Source of the DNA: Leptospira vanthielii serovar Holland str. Waz Holland = ATCC 700522
GTDB lineage: Bacteria; Spirochaetota; Leptospiria; Leptospirales; Leptospiraceae
DNA length: 64,000 bases
Assembly (NCBI RefSeq): GCF_000332455.1
Contig: NZ_AOGY02000031.1
Span: forward strand, 3,833 to 67,832
Direction of reading: 5' to 3'
This document shows, piece by piece, positions 8,561-17,382 of this stretch; positions within the stretch are counted from its first letter, which is position 1; every line of letters starts with the position of its first letter. A model generated the notes under the pieces. It saw nothing but the letters and a program-made list of their open reading frames with translations, had not been told where the DNA came from and searched no databases. Both the position numbers and the translations under genes were made by a program.

Positions 8561-9385
8561 ATGTCTAACAAAATCTGGCTCATCACAGGAAGTTCTCGGG
8601 GTTTCGGTCGAATCTGGACGAAGGCAGCACTCCAACGCGGCGACAAAGTGGCGGCCACTGCGCGTTCGGTGGGAAATTTGGCAGACCTGAAGGAAAAATA
8701 CGGCGATCAAGTTCTAACTCTTGAGCTCGACGTGACAAAACCCAATCAAGTCAAACATGTTGTCGAAGAAGCCCATTCACACTTTGGCAGACTAGACATT
8801 ATTTTGAACAATGCAGGGTATTCGCTTGTGGGCACCATTGAAGAAGCAAGCGGAGACGAAGTTCGGGCACTTTACGAAACTAATATTTTTGGCTCACTTT
8901 CTGTGATCCAGACTGCCTTACCGTTATTACGCAAACAAGGTGGCGGTCATATCATCGGTGTTTCAAGCACCTTGGGGCATGTATCGATGCCTTTGGTTGG
9001 GTATTACTGTTCCTCAAAATGGGCTTTCGAAGCGATCCATGAAAGTTTAGCAAGTGAAGTGAAACCCTTTGGTATCAAAGTTACACTTATAGAACCTGGT
9101 GCCTATGCTACCGAATTTGGAAGCCCGGAGTCATTGAAATTTACATCAAGTCTCGAGCTCTATTCAAATCTCAAAAATCAAGTCCTAGAGGGATTGAAGA
9201 CTATGCAAAGAGGCAATCCGAATGCGACACCAGAGGCATTATTCAAAATGATCGATGCAGAAAATCCACCACTTCGGTTTTTTCTTGGCAGTCAGAATTT
9301 ACCTTTGGTGCGAGCTACCTATGCAGATCGTCTCAAAACCTGGGAAGCTTGGGGAGAAGTTTCGAACTCAGCACAGGGATCTTAG
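8561..9385 (+). CDS. short-chain dehydrogenase/reductase
   Basis: A 274-residue classical SDR with LITGSSRGFGR (7-17) for cofactor binding, NNAG (83-86) and the catalytic YCSSK (Tyr149, Lys153). The start at 8561 follows AAGGGGG at good spacing. It belongs to the broad group of NADP-dependent oxidoreductases that reduce aldehydes or ketones, often under control of an adjacent TetR repressor. The divergent TetR gene and the operator dyad support induction by a small molecule. Confidence 0.88.
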   Translation: MSNKIWLITGSSRGFGRIWTKAALQRGDKVAATARSVGNLADLKEKYGDQVLTLELDVTKPNQVKHVVEEAHSHFGRLDIILNNAGYSLVGTIEEASGDEVRALYETNIFGSLSVIQTALPLLRKQGGGHIIGVSSTLGHVSMPLVGYYCSSKWAFEAIHESLASEVKPFGIKVTLIEPGAYATEFGSPESLKFTSSLELYSNLKNQVLEGLKTMQRGNPNATPEALFKMIDAENPPLRFFLGSQNLPLVRATYADRLKTWEAWGEVSNSAQGS

Positions 9386-9395
9386 TAAAAAGAGT

Positions 9396-9434
9396 ATCTT
9401 CCAGAATTCTGGTTTCTTAAAAATTCTGGAAGAT
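9396..9434. terminator. hairpin between convergent genes
   Basis: A perfect 13-base stem (ATCTTCCAGAATT at 9396-9408 with its complement at 9422-9434) encloses a 13-base loop. The left arm also contains the 12-base palindrome CCAGAATTCTGG at 9401-9412, so two folds are possible. It follows the SDR stop by 10 bases and lies between convergent genes. T-rich sequence comes only after eight bases (GATTTTTT), so termination is likely but not certain. Confidence 0.55.
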
Positions 9435-9473
9435 CGTCATGATTTTTTAAAAAAGGAACCAATTACCAAACGA

Positions 9474-10463
9474 TCATTTTTCCTTTAGTTTCAATAATTC
9501 GTTCATAGAACTAAACTCTAATTCAGAAACTAAATGGAGAAGGTCTTTTATTTCCCCGAGCAATCTTACTTCCACCTTTTTACCTAAGGTATCAAACAAA
9601 GTTGCGATCTCTGTCCAGTGAGTGGCGATCTTTTTGAATTGTAAGTGGGTTCTTTTAAAGATGGGATCGTTGGTTAACTCATAAGATTCTAATAAAAAAT
9701 CCCTATATAAGTTTCTAAAGATCGCACCACCTGTTCCTGCCTTTTCCATCATCATCGCTGTTGTCACAAAATCTCTCTCGGGATCAGAAGAGGAATAAAA
9801 CCATTTTTCTAATTGCGATGCAAGCTTTTTGATTCCTTTGTAGGAAACATTCGTAATAGGCGGATGAAGGTATTCGCGGGCATTGTTTTTCGCAGCTAGC
9901 CTCACGATCTTTGTGAGCTCCGGTAATTTTTTCCCAGGTGTTACTGTATAAAAAAGATTTTTGGAAGCCATGGGCCCCTTTTCACTTCGTGCCAATTCCA
10001 AACTTTTTAAAGAGGTATGTACTTTGGTTCCTTGTTGTTTGGTATCAACCAAATAGGCATTAGACTCATCATATCCATAGAGGGCTACATAATGACCGGC
10101 AAAATGAAATGGTTTTGAAAAATACTCTAAGTGAAAAGAGTCCAATTTTAATCCAACTGGAGTTCCCTGATCAATTATATCCCGAACAGATGACCAAGCC
10201 TTTGTTTTCGAAGCAGTTTCCTGAATTTTTAGTTTTAAGTTTAGATTATTTGCTATATTCACCGTTAGCTGGTCAGGCCTGATCCTCCCACCGATAAAAG
10301 GAAAATCCATAGTTTTCATATTCCAAAAGATAAAATTAAGGCCCTCCCCAATTCCAAATAACATAGGTTCCGACAGTTCCACGCCGATATGTTTTAAAAG
10401 AGTTCCGGTGGCTGTGGTTTCACAGTGGACTCCCACAAAAGGAGAAAGTTTAGGTAGGATCAT
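9474..10463 (-). CDS. BtrH_N/DUF4872 domain protein (papain-fold acyl transfer-like)
   Basis: A 329-residue protein. Residues 1 to about 140 match the BtrH N-terminal domain, a cysteine-peptidase-like fold used for acyl transfer in butirosin biosynthesis: the VGVHCETTATGTLLKH segment carries a candidate nucleophile Cys14, and FAGHYVALYGYDE carries a candidate His. The remainder resembles DUF4872. Domain order and length fit the known BtrH_N-DUF4872 group found in scattered biosynthetic loci. No biosynthetic neighbours are present, so the substrate is unknown. It ends convergent to the SDR gene. Confidence 0.72.
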   Translation of the reverse strand: MILPKLSPFVGVHCETTATGTLLKHIGVELSEPMLFGIGEGLNFIFWNMKTMDFPFIGGRIRPDQLTVNIANNLNLKLKIQETASKTKAWSSVRDIIDQGTPVGLKLDSFHLEYFSKPFHFAGHYVALYGYDESNAYLVDTKQQGTKVHTSLKSLELARSEKGPMASKNLFYTVTPGKKLPELTKIVRLAAKNNAREYLHPPITNVSYKGIKKLASQLEKWFYSSSDPERDFVTTAMMMEKAGTGGAIFRNLYRDFLLESYELTNDPIFKRTHLQFKKIATHWTEIATLFDTLGKKVEVRLLGEIKDLLHLVSELEFSSMNELLKLKEK

Positions 10464-10591
10464 GTTTACTGTTTTCCAAATAGATGGGATTTGTTCGGTA
10501 TACTAAAATAAATCATCCCACCTAATTTCCTCTTTAATTTTAATGAGTTCTAAAAAACTTGTATGAGAACCTGAGATTCACTGCCAATCCA

Positions 10592-10984
10592 CTATTCCAC
10601 AACCAAACCTTCAATGATAATTGTCCTTTGGGAATACAAAGCTCGATTTGATACAAAAAGGAATTGTGCAGCAGTAGTTAGAGTTCTTATCAAAGAATCC
10701 ATTACATTCTCTTTCGAATAAATTCTAAGATTAAAAATCTTCTTAGCATTGGGAAGATTTTGTTTTATAATATCATCTAAATTCAAACTGTCGATTGTTT
10801 GCGTATCAAAAAGATACCAAGAAAGTTTAGTTTCAATGGAGAACTGCCTAAACTTTTCATCGTTTCCAAGTTCATTAGAAAAACTAATTGGGATTTTAGT
10901 ATCCACAATTTCATAACGATAAGAAGCACAGCCGAAAGCAAAAATGAGGGATGTAAATAGAGTGATCGAACAAAATTTTTTCAT
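10592..10984 (-). CDS. small lipoprotein, unknown function
   Basis: A 130-residue protein with a lipoprotein signal (hydrophobic 7-18, then FGC at about 17-19). No family is recognised. Its start overlaps the stop of the upstream lipoprotein gene by four bases (ATGA), so the two are translationally coupled. The mature part is mixed alpha/beta in appearance, with a moderately hydrophobic stretch near residues 100-115. Confidence 0.68.
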   Translation of the reverse strand: MKKFCSITLFTSLIFAFGCASYRYEIVDTKIPISFSNELGNDEKFRQFSIETKLSWYLFDTQTIDSLNLDDIIKQNLPNAKKIFNLRIYSKENVMDSLIRTLTTAAQFLFVSNRALYSQRTIIIEGLVVE

Positions 10985-11370
10985 TTCGAATTCCCTCCAC
11001 TAGTTAGAGAATAAATATTCCCTTTTAAATTTAGCGTATAAGGGCGCACGATTCCAAAGGAAATTAAGTCAAAAAGACCATCGGAAAATTCATATTCTTC
11101 TGTAATTTTTAAATCTCCAATACTCGAATTCGGATATTTCAGATATAGTTCTGCCAATAATTCGTCCAAAGACTTATCTCTTATATTAGAAAGTCCCCAA
11201 AACATATAAACCCTAGTGTAAGTGATATCGAAGGTATCGCTAACCATGTATCCTTCGTTTGCCGAAAAACCATTCAAGCGAACTTTGTTTTTACCCCAGG
11301 TTTGGTAATAAGAAGTGTTAGCACAATGGACCAGAAAAATGGCCAGAATAAATAAAAGGATTCTTTTCAT
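10981..11370 (-). CDS. small lipoprotein, unknown function
   Basis: A 129-residue protein with a short lipoprotein signal (LFILAIFLVHC, relaxed spirochaete lipobox, Cys16). The middle holds FDITYTRVYMFWGLSN, vaguely reminiscent of Bor/TRL-type small lipoproteins but too weak to assign. It is coupled by a four-base overlap to the next lipoprotein gene and is 26 bases from the upstream hypothetical gene. Paired export and coupling suggest the two lipoproteins act together. Confidence 0.68.
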   Translation of the reverse strand: MKRILLFILAIFLVHCANTSYYQTWGKNKVRLNGFSANEGYMVSDTFDITYTRVYMFWGLSNIRDKSLDELLAELYLKYPNSSIGDLKITEEYEFSDGLFDLISFGIVRPYTLNLKGNIYSLTSGGNSK

Positions 11371-11396
11371 ACGTCTCTCATAATATTAGAATTAAA

Positions 11397-11711
11397 TTAC
11401 CAACGTTTCAACGGTTTTGCATACACAACCAAAATATTTCCATCTAATTTTTTCTCAAACTCCTGACAAATATCAAATGCCTTAGATTCTAAGATGGCAT
11501 ATTGGAAAGTTGTACATAATCCTTTTGGTTTTGCAAGGGTTCCTTTTTTATAAATAGCCAAATAAGCATGGAACCTATCTTCTATTGTTTTACATTCCTT
11601 CTCTAATTCTTGATCCAGGACCACTAGATCAGAAAGATCATAAGAATTAAATTCGAAATCAGGAATCCAACCATAAAGAATGCTACTAGTAAGAAAAGAA
11701 TTTGGATTCAT
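11397..11711 (-). CDS. hypothetical protein
   Basis: A 104-residue protein with no clear export signal and no recognised family. It contains a charged helical middle (LDQELEKECKTIEDRFHAYLAIYKKG) and four cysteines. It sits 12 bases after the ZIP transporter gene on the same strand and ahead of the two lipoproteins, so it may belong to that transcript. Confidence 0.55.
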   Translation of the reverse strand: MNPNSFLTSSILYGWIPDFEFNSYDLSDLVVLDQELEKECKTIEDRFHAYLAIYKKGTLAKPKGLCTTFQYAILESKAFDICQEFEKKLDGNILVVYAKPLKRW

Positions 11712-11723
11712 GGTTCCCCTAAT

Positions 11724-12536
11724 TCATCCAAGACCCACATCAAGGGCCATCATAAGAACAAATCCAAACATGGCACCGAGGGTTGACATTTCTGTTTCTT
11801 TGCCTGTGTGAGATTCTGGAATCAACTCTTCTACAACAACAAAGATCATGGCTCCTGCGGCAAAAGAGAGTGCAAAGGGAAGTAGGCTTTCCACATAAAA
11901 GACAAGGGTAGCTCCGAGAAGCCCACCCATTGGTTCGACAAATCCAGAGAGTTGTCCATACCAAAAACTTTTCCGTGCAGTAAAACCTTCTCGTAACAAA
12001 GGAATGGAAACCGCAGCACCCTCAGGAATATTTTGGATTCCAATTCCAAAGGCAACGACCGCTGCCGCCATAAGCGCTTCATAGGTAAACCCATCACCTA
12101 GCGCTCCAAAGGCAACACCTACGGCCAAACCTTCGGGGATATTATGTAAAGTGATGGCAAGAACAAGTAACAAACTTCTTTGGAAGGAAGACTTCCCTCC
12201 TTCTAAATGATTTTCCTCCAGACCCACATGAAGGTGAGGAAGGAGTTTGTGCAAAACATAGAGAGTGAGTCCACCAGATAAAAACCCAAAACTCGAATGA
12301 AGCCAAGCAGGATTTCCAGCTTGTTCGGAAAGAGCAATGGAGGGCAAAAGAAGAGACCAAAAACTGGCAGCGATCATAATCCCAGAAGCAAACCCTAACA
12401 TCGCATTGAAGACAGGTCTTGGCACGGTGCGAAAGAAAAAAACAAAACTGGCACCAAAGGCAGTACAAAACCAAGTAAAGCCCGTGGCAAGGAGAGCTAA
12501 AACCACCGGGTGCCATAACATAAGAGAGTCTAACAT
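11724..12536 (-). CDS. ZIP family metal transporter
   Basis: A 270-residue, eight-helix ZIP permease that should import zinc or another divalent metal across the inner membrane. The metal-site helices are visible as HNIPEGLAVG (131-140) and QNIPEGAAVSI (168-178), with a histidine-rich loop (LLPHLHVGLEENH, 98-110) between helices 3 and 4. Its ATG directly abuts the stop of the upstream exported-protein gene, so the two form an operon. Length is normal for the GufA-like ZIP group. Confidence 0.92.
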   Translation of the reverse strand: MLDSLMLWHPVVLALLATGFTWFCTAFGASFVFFFRTVPRPVFNAMLGFASGIMIAASFWSLLLPSIALSEQAGNPAWLHSSFGFLSGGLTLYVLHKLLPHLHVGLEENHLEGGKSSFQRSLLLVLAITLHNIPEGLAVGVAFGALGDGFTYEALMAAAVVAFGIGIQNIPEGAAVSIPLLREGFTARKSFWYGQLSGFVEPMGGLLGATLVFYVESLLPFALSFAAGAMIFVVVEELIPESHTGKETEMSTLGAMFGFVLMMALDVGLG

Positions 12537-13121
12537 CTATTTGGCTGGCATCATTCCAACAAAAAGAGAGCTCATTTCTTTGGCACGCCAAAGACCATCA
12601 GTATCTTTTTCTACAGACACTGGTCGGAAACTAGAAGCACCCCGAGTGGCTACAAAAAGTTTCAATTTGCCAGTGGACTCATCGCCCGAATAAGGGTTTG
12701 TATAAGTTTCGACTGTTAAAGGCAAACTCGGTCTGTATCCGTTAGTTGGTTCCGCCCCTTTCCAATACCCACTCGATAACATTTTGTATTTATCCAATTG
12801 GCCAAGTAGATACTTATCACTTCCACCTAAATCCATTCCATCCACGGCAGAGGGTTTGGTGGACTTTTGTCTGTTTTTGGAGAGGACAGAAAGGATGACG
12901 GCTTTCGTTCCTAAATCTTGGTTTTTGTTATAAAGAGAAATCGCAAGCACAAGGATTGCTGCTGCTCCTTCCGGTGTAATAGCAATTGACGACTGCAATG
13001 ATTTGAATTCTTCAATCGTTGTAGGTTCAGAAGGAATGATCACAGGATTTCTTCCGGTCAAGTTTTGTGCCACAAGTGAAACACTAAAACATAGTAAGAA
13101 TAAAGAGGTGATTGCTTTCAT
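12537..13121 (-). CDS. exported protein, tentatively DUF6935-like
   Basis: A 194-residue protein when started at the ATG at 13121, which opens directly on a signal peptide (MKAITSLFLLCFSVSLVAQ). The frame runs up to a TTG at 13157, but that start would place charged residues ahead of the signal and has no properly spaced ribosome site. The TPEGAAAILVLAISLYNKN segment is what suggests DUF6935; I hold this loosely. It ends one base before the ZIP start, so a link to metal uptake is possible. Confidence 0.65.
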   Translation of the reverse strand: MKAITSLFLLCFSVSLVAQNLTGRNPVIIPSEPTTIEEFKSLQSSIAITPEGAAAILVLAISLYNKNQDLGTKAVILSVLSKNRQKSTKPSAVDGMDLGGSDKYLLGQLDKYKMLSSGYWKGAEPTNGYRPSLPLTVETYTNPYSGDESTGKLKLFVATRGASSFRPVSVEKDTDGLWRAKEMSSLFVGMMPAK

Positions 13122-13212
13122 GGGAGAGAATTTTAGAACTATTCCGATTCGTTTCAATCCTTTTTCTTCATTTTTTTCTTTACCAAATGTTTAGAACCAG
13201 TAGAATCTTTGT

Positions 13213-13602
13213 ATGAAAAAAATATTACTCGTTTCTCTCTTTTTCCTTCCTTTCCTTCTCACCTCACAATCATTAAAAGACGCAAAAGAATTCCAAGCCC
13301 TCTCTAAAAAGATGTGTGCAAAGTCTTCGGAATGTATGAAGGAAAAATTAAAAGAACTTCCTGCTGACCAAAGAAAAATGGTCGAGTCACAATTTGTAAA
13401 TGGCAATGTCTGTGAATCCCGTTACAAAAATTATGTAGTGGAAGGCCAAAAACCAACAAACGATAAACCCACAAAAAAACTCACGAAAGAAGATATAGAG
13501 AACATGAAAAAATGTGCCAAAGATATGGCGACCTTCTCTTGTGCTGATTTAGAAGAAGGGAAAGTTCCTGAGTCTTGCGAGAAGTTTCAAGAAGAAGATT
13601 AA
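13213..13602 (+). CDS. small cysteine-containing exported protein
   Basis: A 129-residue protein with a signal peptide (about 1-19, ending LTSQS). The mature part has six cysteines spaced through charged, Lys-rich sequence (KMCAKSSECM, NVCES, KKCAKD, FSCADL, ESCEK), which suggests disulfide bonding in the periplasm. It resembles small Leptospira-specific exported proteins, but no function is known. It is divergent from the preceding operon and convergent with the EpmA-like gene. Confidence 0.68.
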   Translation: MKKILLVSLFFLPFLLTSQSLKDAKEFQALSKKMCAKSSECMKEKLKELPADQRKMVESQFVNGNVCESRYKNYVVEGQKPTNDKPTKKLTKEDIENMKKCAKDMATFSCADLEEGKVPESCEKFQEED

Positions 13603-13609
13603 ACTTGGT

Positions 13610-14581
13610 CTAAACTTCCATCCAATACGGGCTAATTTCACCTAGCCCGTGTTTACCGGAAAGTTTTAATAATAACCGGTCCATTCCTATCGATATCCCA
13701 GCGCATTCGGGAAATCCATCTTCCAAACACCGAAGGAAGTCCTCATCCATCGCAAACACTTCCTTACCTAACTTCGCACGTAGTTCCTGTTCTTCCTGAA
13801 ACCGTTTTCGTTGTTCTTTGGCATCACTCAGTTCATAAAAAGCATTGGCAAGTTCCAACCCGTCCCAATAGATTTCAAATCGTTTGGCAACCCCATCCAC
13901 TACCCTTGCAAGCGCAGCACATTCTGGGGGATAGTCGTATAAAAACACGATCCCTTCCCCTAATTTAGGTTCCACACAATTCAAAAAGACCAAAAAAAAT
14001 AAATCTTCGTAGGCCCAAGAAGTAAGTTCCTCTTTGGGAGTGGCAGATAATTTTTGTTTGGTGATGGTTTGGATCAAATTTTCTTTTTCATATCCATGCC
14101 CAAGATGGACGAGAAACACTTCCTTCACAGAAAGATGGCGGATCCACTCCGGGTTAGATGTTTTTTTCTGATCCTCTTCGGTTCCAAAACTATGGATCAA
14201 TTCTCTCAAAAATTTTTCTATAAAATGACGTAAAATAACGTCATCCATTTCTTTCGCATAAAGTTCTAACATAAGAAACTCTTTGGAATGGAACTCACTT
14301 CCCATCTCACCCGACCGATATGTATGGGCCAATTCAAAGATCCGAGTCATCCCTTTTGCCATCATCTGTTTCAAACTATATTCCGGTGAGGTAATGAGAT
14401 AACCCTTCTCACGCGAGTCAGGAGAGCGCACTTCAAAAGGATCCAAATAAGGTTCCATACCCACAATGGGTTTTAGGGTAGGCGTATCGACTTCCAAAAA
14501 TTCATTTCGAGACAAAATCTCACGAACCATTTTGAAAACTAAAGATCGAAAAATGAGTGTATCTTTTGAGAGTGAGACCAT
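13610..14581 (-). CDS. epmA: elongation factor P--(R)-beta-lysine ligase-like (class II LysRS paralog)
   Basis: A 323-residue protein equal to the catalytic domain of class II lysyl-tRNA synthetase without the anticodon-binding domain, the layout of EpmA/PoxA/GenX. Class II motifs are visible: LEVDTPTLKP near 30, the Y-L-I-T-S-P-E-Y substrate loop near 80, FELAHTYRSGE near 105 and the C-terminal GISIGMDRLLLKLSG. EpmA activates a lysine and attaches it to elongation factor P. An EpmB or EF-P gene is not in the window. The alternative is a degraded lysS, but the complete motifs argue against that. Confidence 0.88.
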   Translation of the reverse strand: MVSLSKDTLIFRSLVFKMVREILSRNEFLEVDTPTLKPIVGMEPYLDPFEVRSPDSREKGYLITSPEYSLKQMMAKGMTRIFELAHTYRSGEMGSEFHSKEFLMLELYAKEMDDVILRHFIEKFLRELIHSFGTEEDQKKTSNPEWIRHLSVKEVFLVHLGHGYEKENLIQTITKQKLSATPKEELTSWAYEDLFFLVFLNCVEPKLGEGIVFLYDYPPECAALARVVDGVAKRFEIYWDGLELANAFYELSDAKEQRKRFQEEQELRAKLGKEVFAMDEDFLRCLEDGFPECAGISIGMDRLLLKLSGKHGLGEISPYWMEV

Positions 14582-14593
14582 ACATTACCTCCA

Positions 14594-14953
14594 ATGGCAA
14601 AAAAAACAAAATACCTGAATGTACGCGAAGTTCAGAATGCGTATGAAATTGTCATTTTGTCTAAAACTGTTCACAATGAGTTGGAAGAAGAAATGGATTC
14701 TGTAATGCATATGTTGTTTTTCCAAACAAGATCTCATATCCAAATGGACCTTTCTAATCTTCCCTACCTTCCTATCACACTTCTTACCAAACTCTTAAAC
14801 ATGGCCCGCGACCTACGATTGAAGAAACGGGTGCTTGTACTCCTCGGCCTCCCCGTCTCTAGTTATATGTATTTAAAACGCTTTGACCTCATCCGTCTCG
14901 TTTTTCCAAGTCCCGGTATCCTTAGGGAGTCTCATCGAGATTCCAGGGGATAA
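14594..14953 (+). CDS. STAS-like protein (anti-sigma factor antagonist type)
   Basis: A 119-residue protein with the alternating strand and helix pattern of STAS domains (VREVQNAYEIVILSKTV, HIQMDLSNLPYLPITLLTKLL, KKRVLVLLGLP, YLKRFDLIRLVF). The conserved serine that is phosphorylated in anti-sigma antagonists would fall in the LSNLPYLPIT region but is not in the usual place, so regulation by phosphorylation is doubtful. It is divergent from epmA with a 12-base gap. The last 32 bases overlap the convergent DUF4279 gene. Confidence 0.6.
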   Translation: MAKKTKYLNVREVQNAYEIVILSKTVHNELEEEMDSVMHMLFFQTRSHIQMDLSNLPYLPITLLTKLLNMARDLRLKKRVLVLLGLPVSSYMYLKRFDLIRLVFPSPGILRESHRDSRG

Positions 14954-15338
14954 TTTCCAAATTCACTCCCATCTCACCTAACAAAAGCATAGTCCTTTTG
15001 TCGAGAACCACACCTTTGGTGAACTCAGATGCAAACTCCACCGAAGCATAAATGGTAGATTCATAACTTTCCGTAAATTCTTTTAGATCTTTGCGAACAG
15101 GTGCTAATGTTTTAAGCAGATCCCAAATATGATCCAGTAACGGAAATTCCGGTCCAAGCTTGGAATTGAGCTGCCAATGACTCGGAATTGTCATATTTTC
15201 GATGTCTTTTACATCCGCACCGTGATAATAGTCCGGTTGGATGCCTAGTTTTTCCGTCACTTCCAGGGGCTTAAGCCTAGGTCCTGTGATGGCGAACATC
15301 GCCCACGATTTTGCTTCTCTTTGTGTTCCCGATTCCAT
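14922..15338 (-). CDS. DUF4279 domain protein
   Basis: A 138-residue protein matching DUF4279 (MFAITGPRLKPLEVTEKLGIQPDYYHGADV near the start, SHWQLNSK in the middle, and a VEFASEFTKGVVLDKRTMLLLGEMGVNLEI end). Such proteins are widespread and small; some are linked to toxin or immunity loci, but none has an established function. Here it is convergent with the STAS-like gene and divergent from the response regulator. Confidence 0.78.
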   Translation of the reverse strand: MESGTQREAKSWAMFAITGPRLKPLEVTEKLGIQPDYYHGADVKDIENMTIPSHWQLNSKLGPEFPLLDHIWDLLKTLAPVRKDLKEFTESYESTIYASVEFASEFTKGVVLDKRTMLLLGEMGVNLEIIPWNLDETP

Positions 15339-15396
15339 TTTTTACTTTTTTTTTCTACTACAAGAACCAAATTGAGAAAGAACTCAAGGGAAAAAC

Positions 15397-16122
15397 ATGA
15401 AAAATATTTTGGTAATTGAGGACGATCCGGATATCGGCAACCTAATCCGGAAATCACTCGATTCTGCTCACTACACAACCTCCGTTTTCGAAAATGGCGA
15501 AGAAGGTTTGAAATTTTACAAGTCCAATCATCCTGATTTAGTGATTCTGGATCTCTCTCTCCCGGACATTGATGGTATGGAAATTTGCCGTAGCATTAGA
15601 AAGGCCGACGAAAGTACGCCGATTTTTATTCTTTCCGCAAGGACAGAAGAAATCGATCGCATCATGGGACTTGAGTTAGGTGCTGATGATTACATCACAA
15701 AACCATTTTCGGTGCGCGAATTAAAAACCCGAGTGGATGTTTTTTTTCGTCGATGGGATAAAAAAATTGGGATCAAACCCAATGTGGGCCAAGCCGGAGA
15801 AATCATTCGTGGTGCGCTTAAAATTGATTCCATTCGTCGTCGTGTCACTCTCAACGAAAACATCATCAATATTTCTAGAAAGGAATTTGACATCTTACAA
15901 CTGCTAGCTGGTTCTCCGGGGAAAGTTTTTTCTCGCGAAATGATTTTGGAATCGGTTTGGGGTGTGGAATGGGATGGTTTTGAAAGGATGATCGACAGTC
16001 ATATCAAACGCATTCGTTCCAAACTAGAAAAAAATTCCGCACAACCAGAATGGATTGAAACCATTTGGGGAATCGGATATCGTTTCACTGATAACTTTGA
16101 GAACATTGTTGTTCCCGATTAA
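15397..16122 (+). CDS. OmpR/PhoB-family response regulator, orphan
   Basis: A 241-residue two-domain regulator. The receiver domain has the acidic pocket (EDD at 8-10), phospho-acceptor Asp52 in LVILDLSLP, and Lys102 in DDYITKPF. The C-terminal winged-helix domain (about 140-230) ends with the [10 protein letters not shown] signature. No histidine kinase gene is next to it, so it is an orphan. It is followed after nine bases by three small membrane-associated genes that may be its targets or share its transcript. Confidence 0.92.
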   Translation: MKNILVIEDDPDIGNLIRKSLDSAHYTTSVFENGEEGLKFYKSNHPDLVILDLSLPDIDGMEICRSIRKADESTPIFILSARTEEIDRIMGLELGADDYITKPFSVRELKTRVDVFFRRWDKKIGIKPNVGQAGEIIRGALKIDSIRRRVTLNENIINISRKEFDILQLLAGSPGKVFSREMILESVWGVEWDGFERMIDSHIKRIRSKLEKNSAQPEWIETIWGIGYRFTDNFENIVVPD

Positions 16123-16131
16123 GGAACCATT

Positions 16132-16416
16132 ATGGAAGAAGTAAAAAAAGACAAATCCCTCATCGACGAAATTAAGTTGTATGAGAAAAAAGCCAAAGAA
16201 ATTGAACAAAGAGCCAAGGAGAAGTATATGGAACAAGTAAGCGACATCAAACAAAAGTTAGGTAAGGCTAGCGAAGAAGCTTCTATCAAAGCAAAAGAAG
16301 TTATTGATACAGTGGGTACTTATGTAAAAGAACATCCACAAAAAGCCGCAGTGATTGGGTTTGGTGTGGGACTTGGTCTTGGCCTTGCACTTGGTTGGGT
16401 TTTTAAGAAAAAATAA
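16132..16416 (+). CDS. YqjD/ElaB-like (DUF883) membrane-anchored protein
   Basis: A 94-residue protein with a long amphipathic charged helix (1 to about 65) and a single C-terminal membrane helix rich in glycine (VIGFGVGLGLGLALGWVF), ending KKK. This is the DUF883/YqjD/ElaB layout; in E. coli such proteins anchor ribosomes at the inner membrane in stationary phase. It lies between the response regulator and a YqjE-like gene, as in the E. coli yqjDEK order. Confidence 0.78.
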   Translation: MEEVKKDKSLIDEIKLYEKKAKEIEQRAKEKYMEQVSDIKQKLGKASEEASIKAKEVIDTVGTYVKEHPQKAAVIGFGVGLGLGLALGWVFKKK

Positions 16417-16752
16417 TTGGAACATAAAGAATCAAAACATCGTAAAAAAGGCGGAATCAAAGCCGCCTTCGAAGACCTAATCACCAAAGTGGTAGCCTAT
16501 GGCGAAGTGATGGTGATTTACATCCAAAAGAACCTCCAAGTTTATATTAAAAATTTGGTATTGTCTTCTGTCTGGGTTTTCACTTCTTTTTTCCTAATCT
16601 TTTTAGGGCTGATCTACATATCCTATGGAGTTTTCCTAAGTTTTCAGAAATTTCTCACGACAGGGGATCCCATCCTTGCCAGTTTCGGAACAGGATTTGG
16701 ATTTTTAGTTTTTGCCATTTTATTTTTATCACTGGTATTAAAGAAAAAATAA
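16417..16752 (+). CDS. YqjE-like (holin superfamily III type) membrane protein
   Basis: A 111-residue protein with two membrane helices (about 48-75 and 86-108) and a Lys-rich N-terminus. The start is the TTG at 16417, immediately after the DUF883 stop. Its place after a YqjD-like gene and its two-helix pattern point to the YqjE family. Function is unknown. Confidence 0.7.
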   Translation: MEHKESKHRKKGGIKAAFEDLITKVVAYGEVMVIYIQKNLQVYIKNLVLSSVWVFTSFFLIFLGLIYISYGVFLSFQKFLTTGDPILASFGTGFGFLVFAILFLSLVLKKK

Positions 16753-16756
16753 TTCC

Positions 16757-17002
16757 ATGCGTTTCAATCCCCTAACAGACCATGAACGGTATATAGAGAA
16801 AGATCCAAGAGACATGTCTTTATCAGAACTACGGATGTTACTCAAAATCAAACGAATGGATTTGCAACTCGGATGGAATGAATTCGAAGGCAAAATCAAA
16901 TTTTGGCAACGAGTGGTTCGCACGGTGCGTGAGTCTGGAATGGTGGACCAAGTGAGAGAAGGATTCCAATCCTACCTGCAAAATAAATCTCCCAAAGAAT
17001 AA
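16757..17002 (+). CDS. small hypothetical protein (YqjK position)
   Basis: An 81-residue charged, mostly helical protein starting four bases after the YqjE-like gene. It occupies the place of yqjK in the E. coli gene order but shows no sequence resemblance that I can confirm. It has no membrane helix. Confidence 0.6.
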   Translation: MRFNPLTDHERYIEKDPRDMSLSELRMLLKIKRMDLQLGWNEFEGKIKFWQRVVRTVRESGMVDQVREGFQSYLQNKSPKE

Positions 17003-17052
17003 GGGTTTCCCTACCAAAAGCCGATCCTTGTAAAAACAAAAAAGGATTTCTC

Positions 17053-17382
17053 ATGGTATCAGACGAAATTTTAGTATTTACCACAATTGGCGACCGCGAC
17101 ATGGCCGAAGAACATATTTCTGAAATGTTAGAACAAGGAATCATTGTATCGGGCACCATCTTCCCCGAAGTAGAACTTGTTTATTTGTGGGAAGGAAAAA
17201 TCACCGTCGATACCGAAAACAAAATCCTCCTCAAAGCCAAAGCAGACAAGTATGATGCGATCGAAGAGTACATCAAAAAACGCCATCCTTATATTGCTCC
17301 CGAAATCATTCGCCTAGATGTCAGTTTTGGCTCTCCCGCCTACAAGGCGTTTGTTGCCGACAAGATTAAAAAAAATAGTTGA
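17053..17382 (+). CDS. cutA: CutA divalent-cation tolerance protein
   Basis: A 109-residue CutA1 protein, a small trimeric ferredoxin-like protein linked to copper and other cation tolerance. Family features seen are the VFTTIGDRDMAEEHISEMLEQGI start, the VELVYLWEGKI strand and the E-I-I-R-L-D-V end. The ATG at 17053 follows AAAGGA. Length is normal. Confidence 0.88.
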   Translation: MVSDEILVFTTIGDRDMAEEHISEMLEQGIIVSGTIFPEVELVYLWEGKITVDTENKILLKAKADKYDAIEEYIKKRHPYIAPEIIRLDVSFGSPAYKAFVADKIKKNS

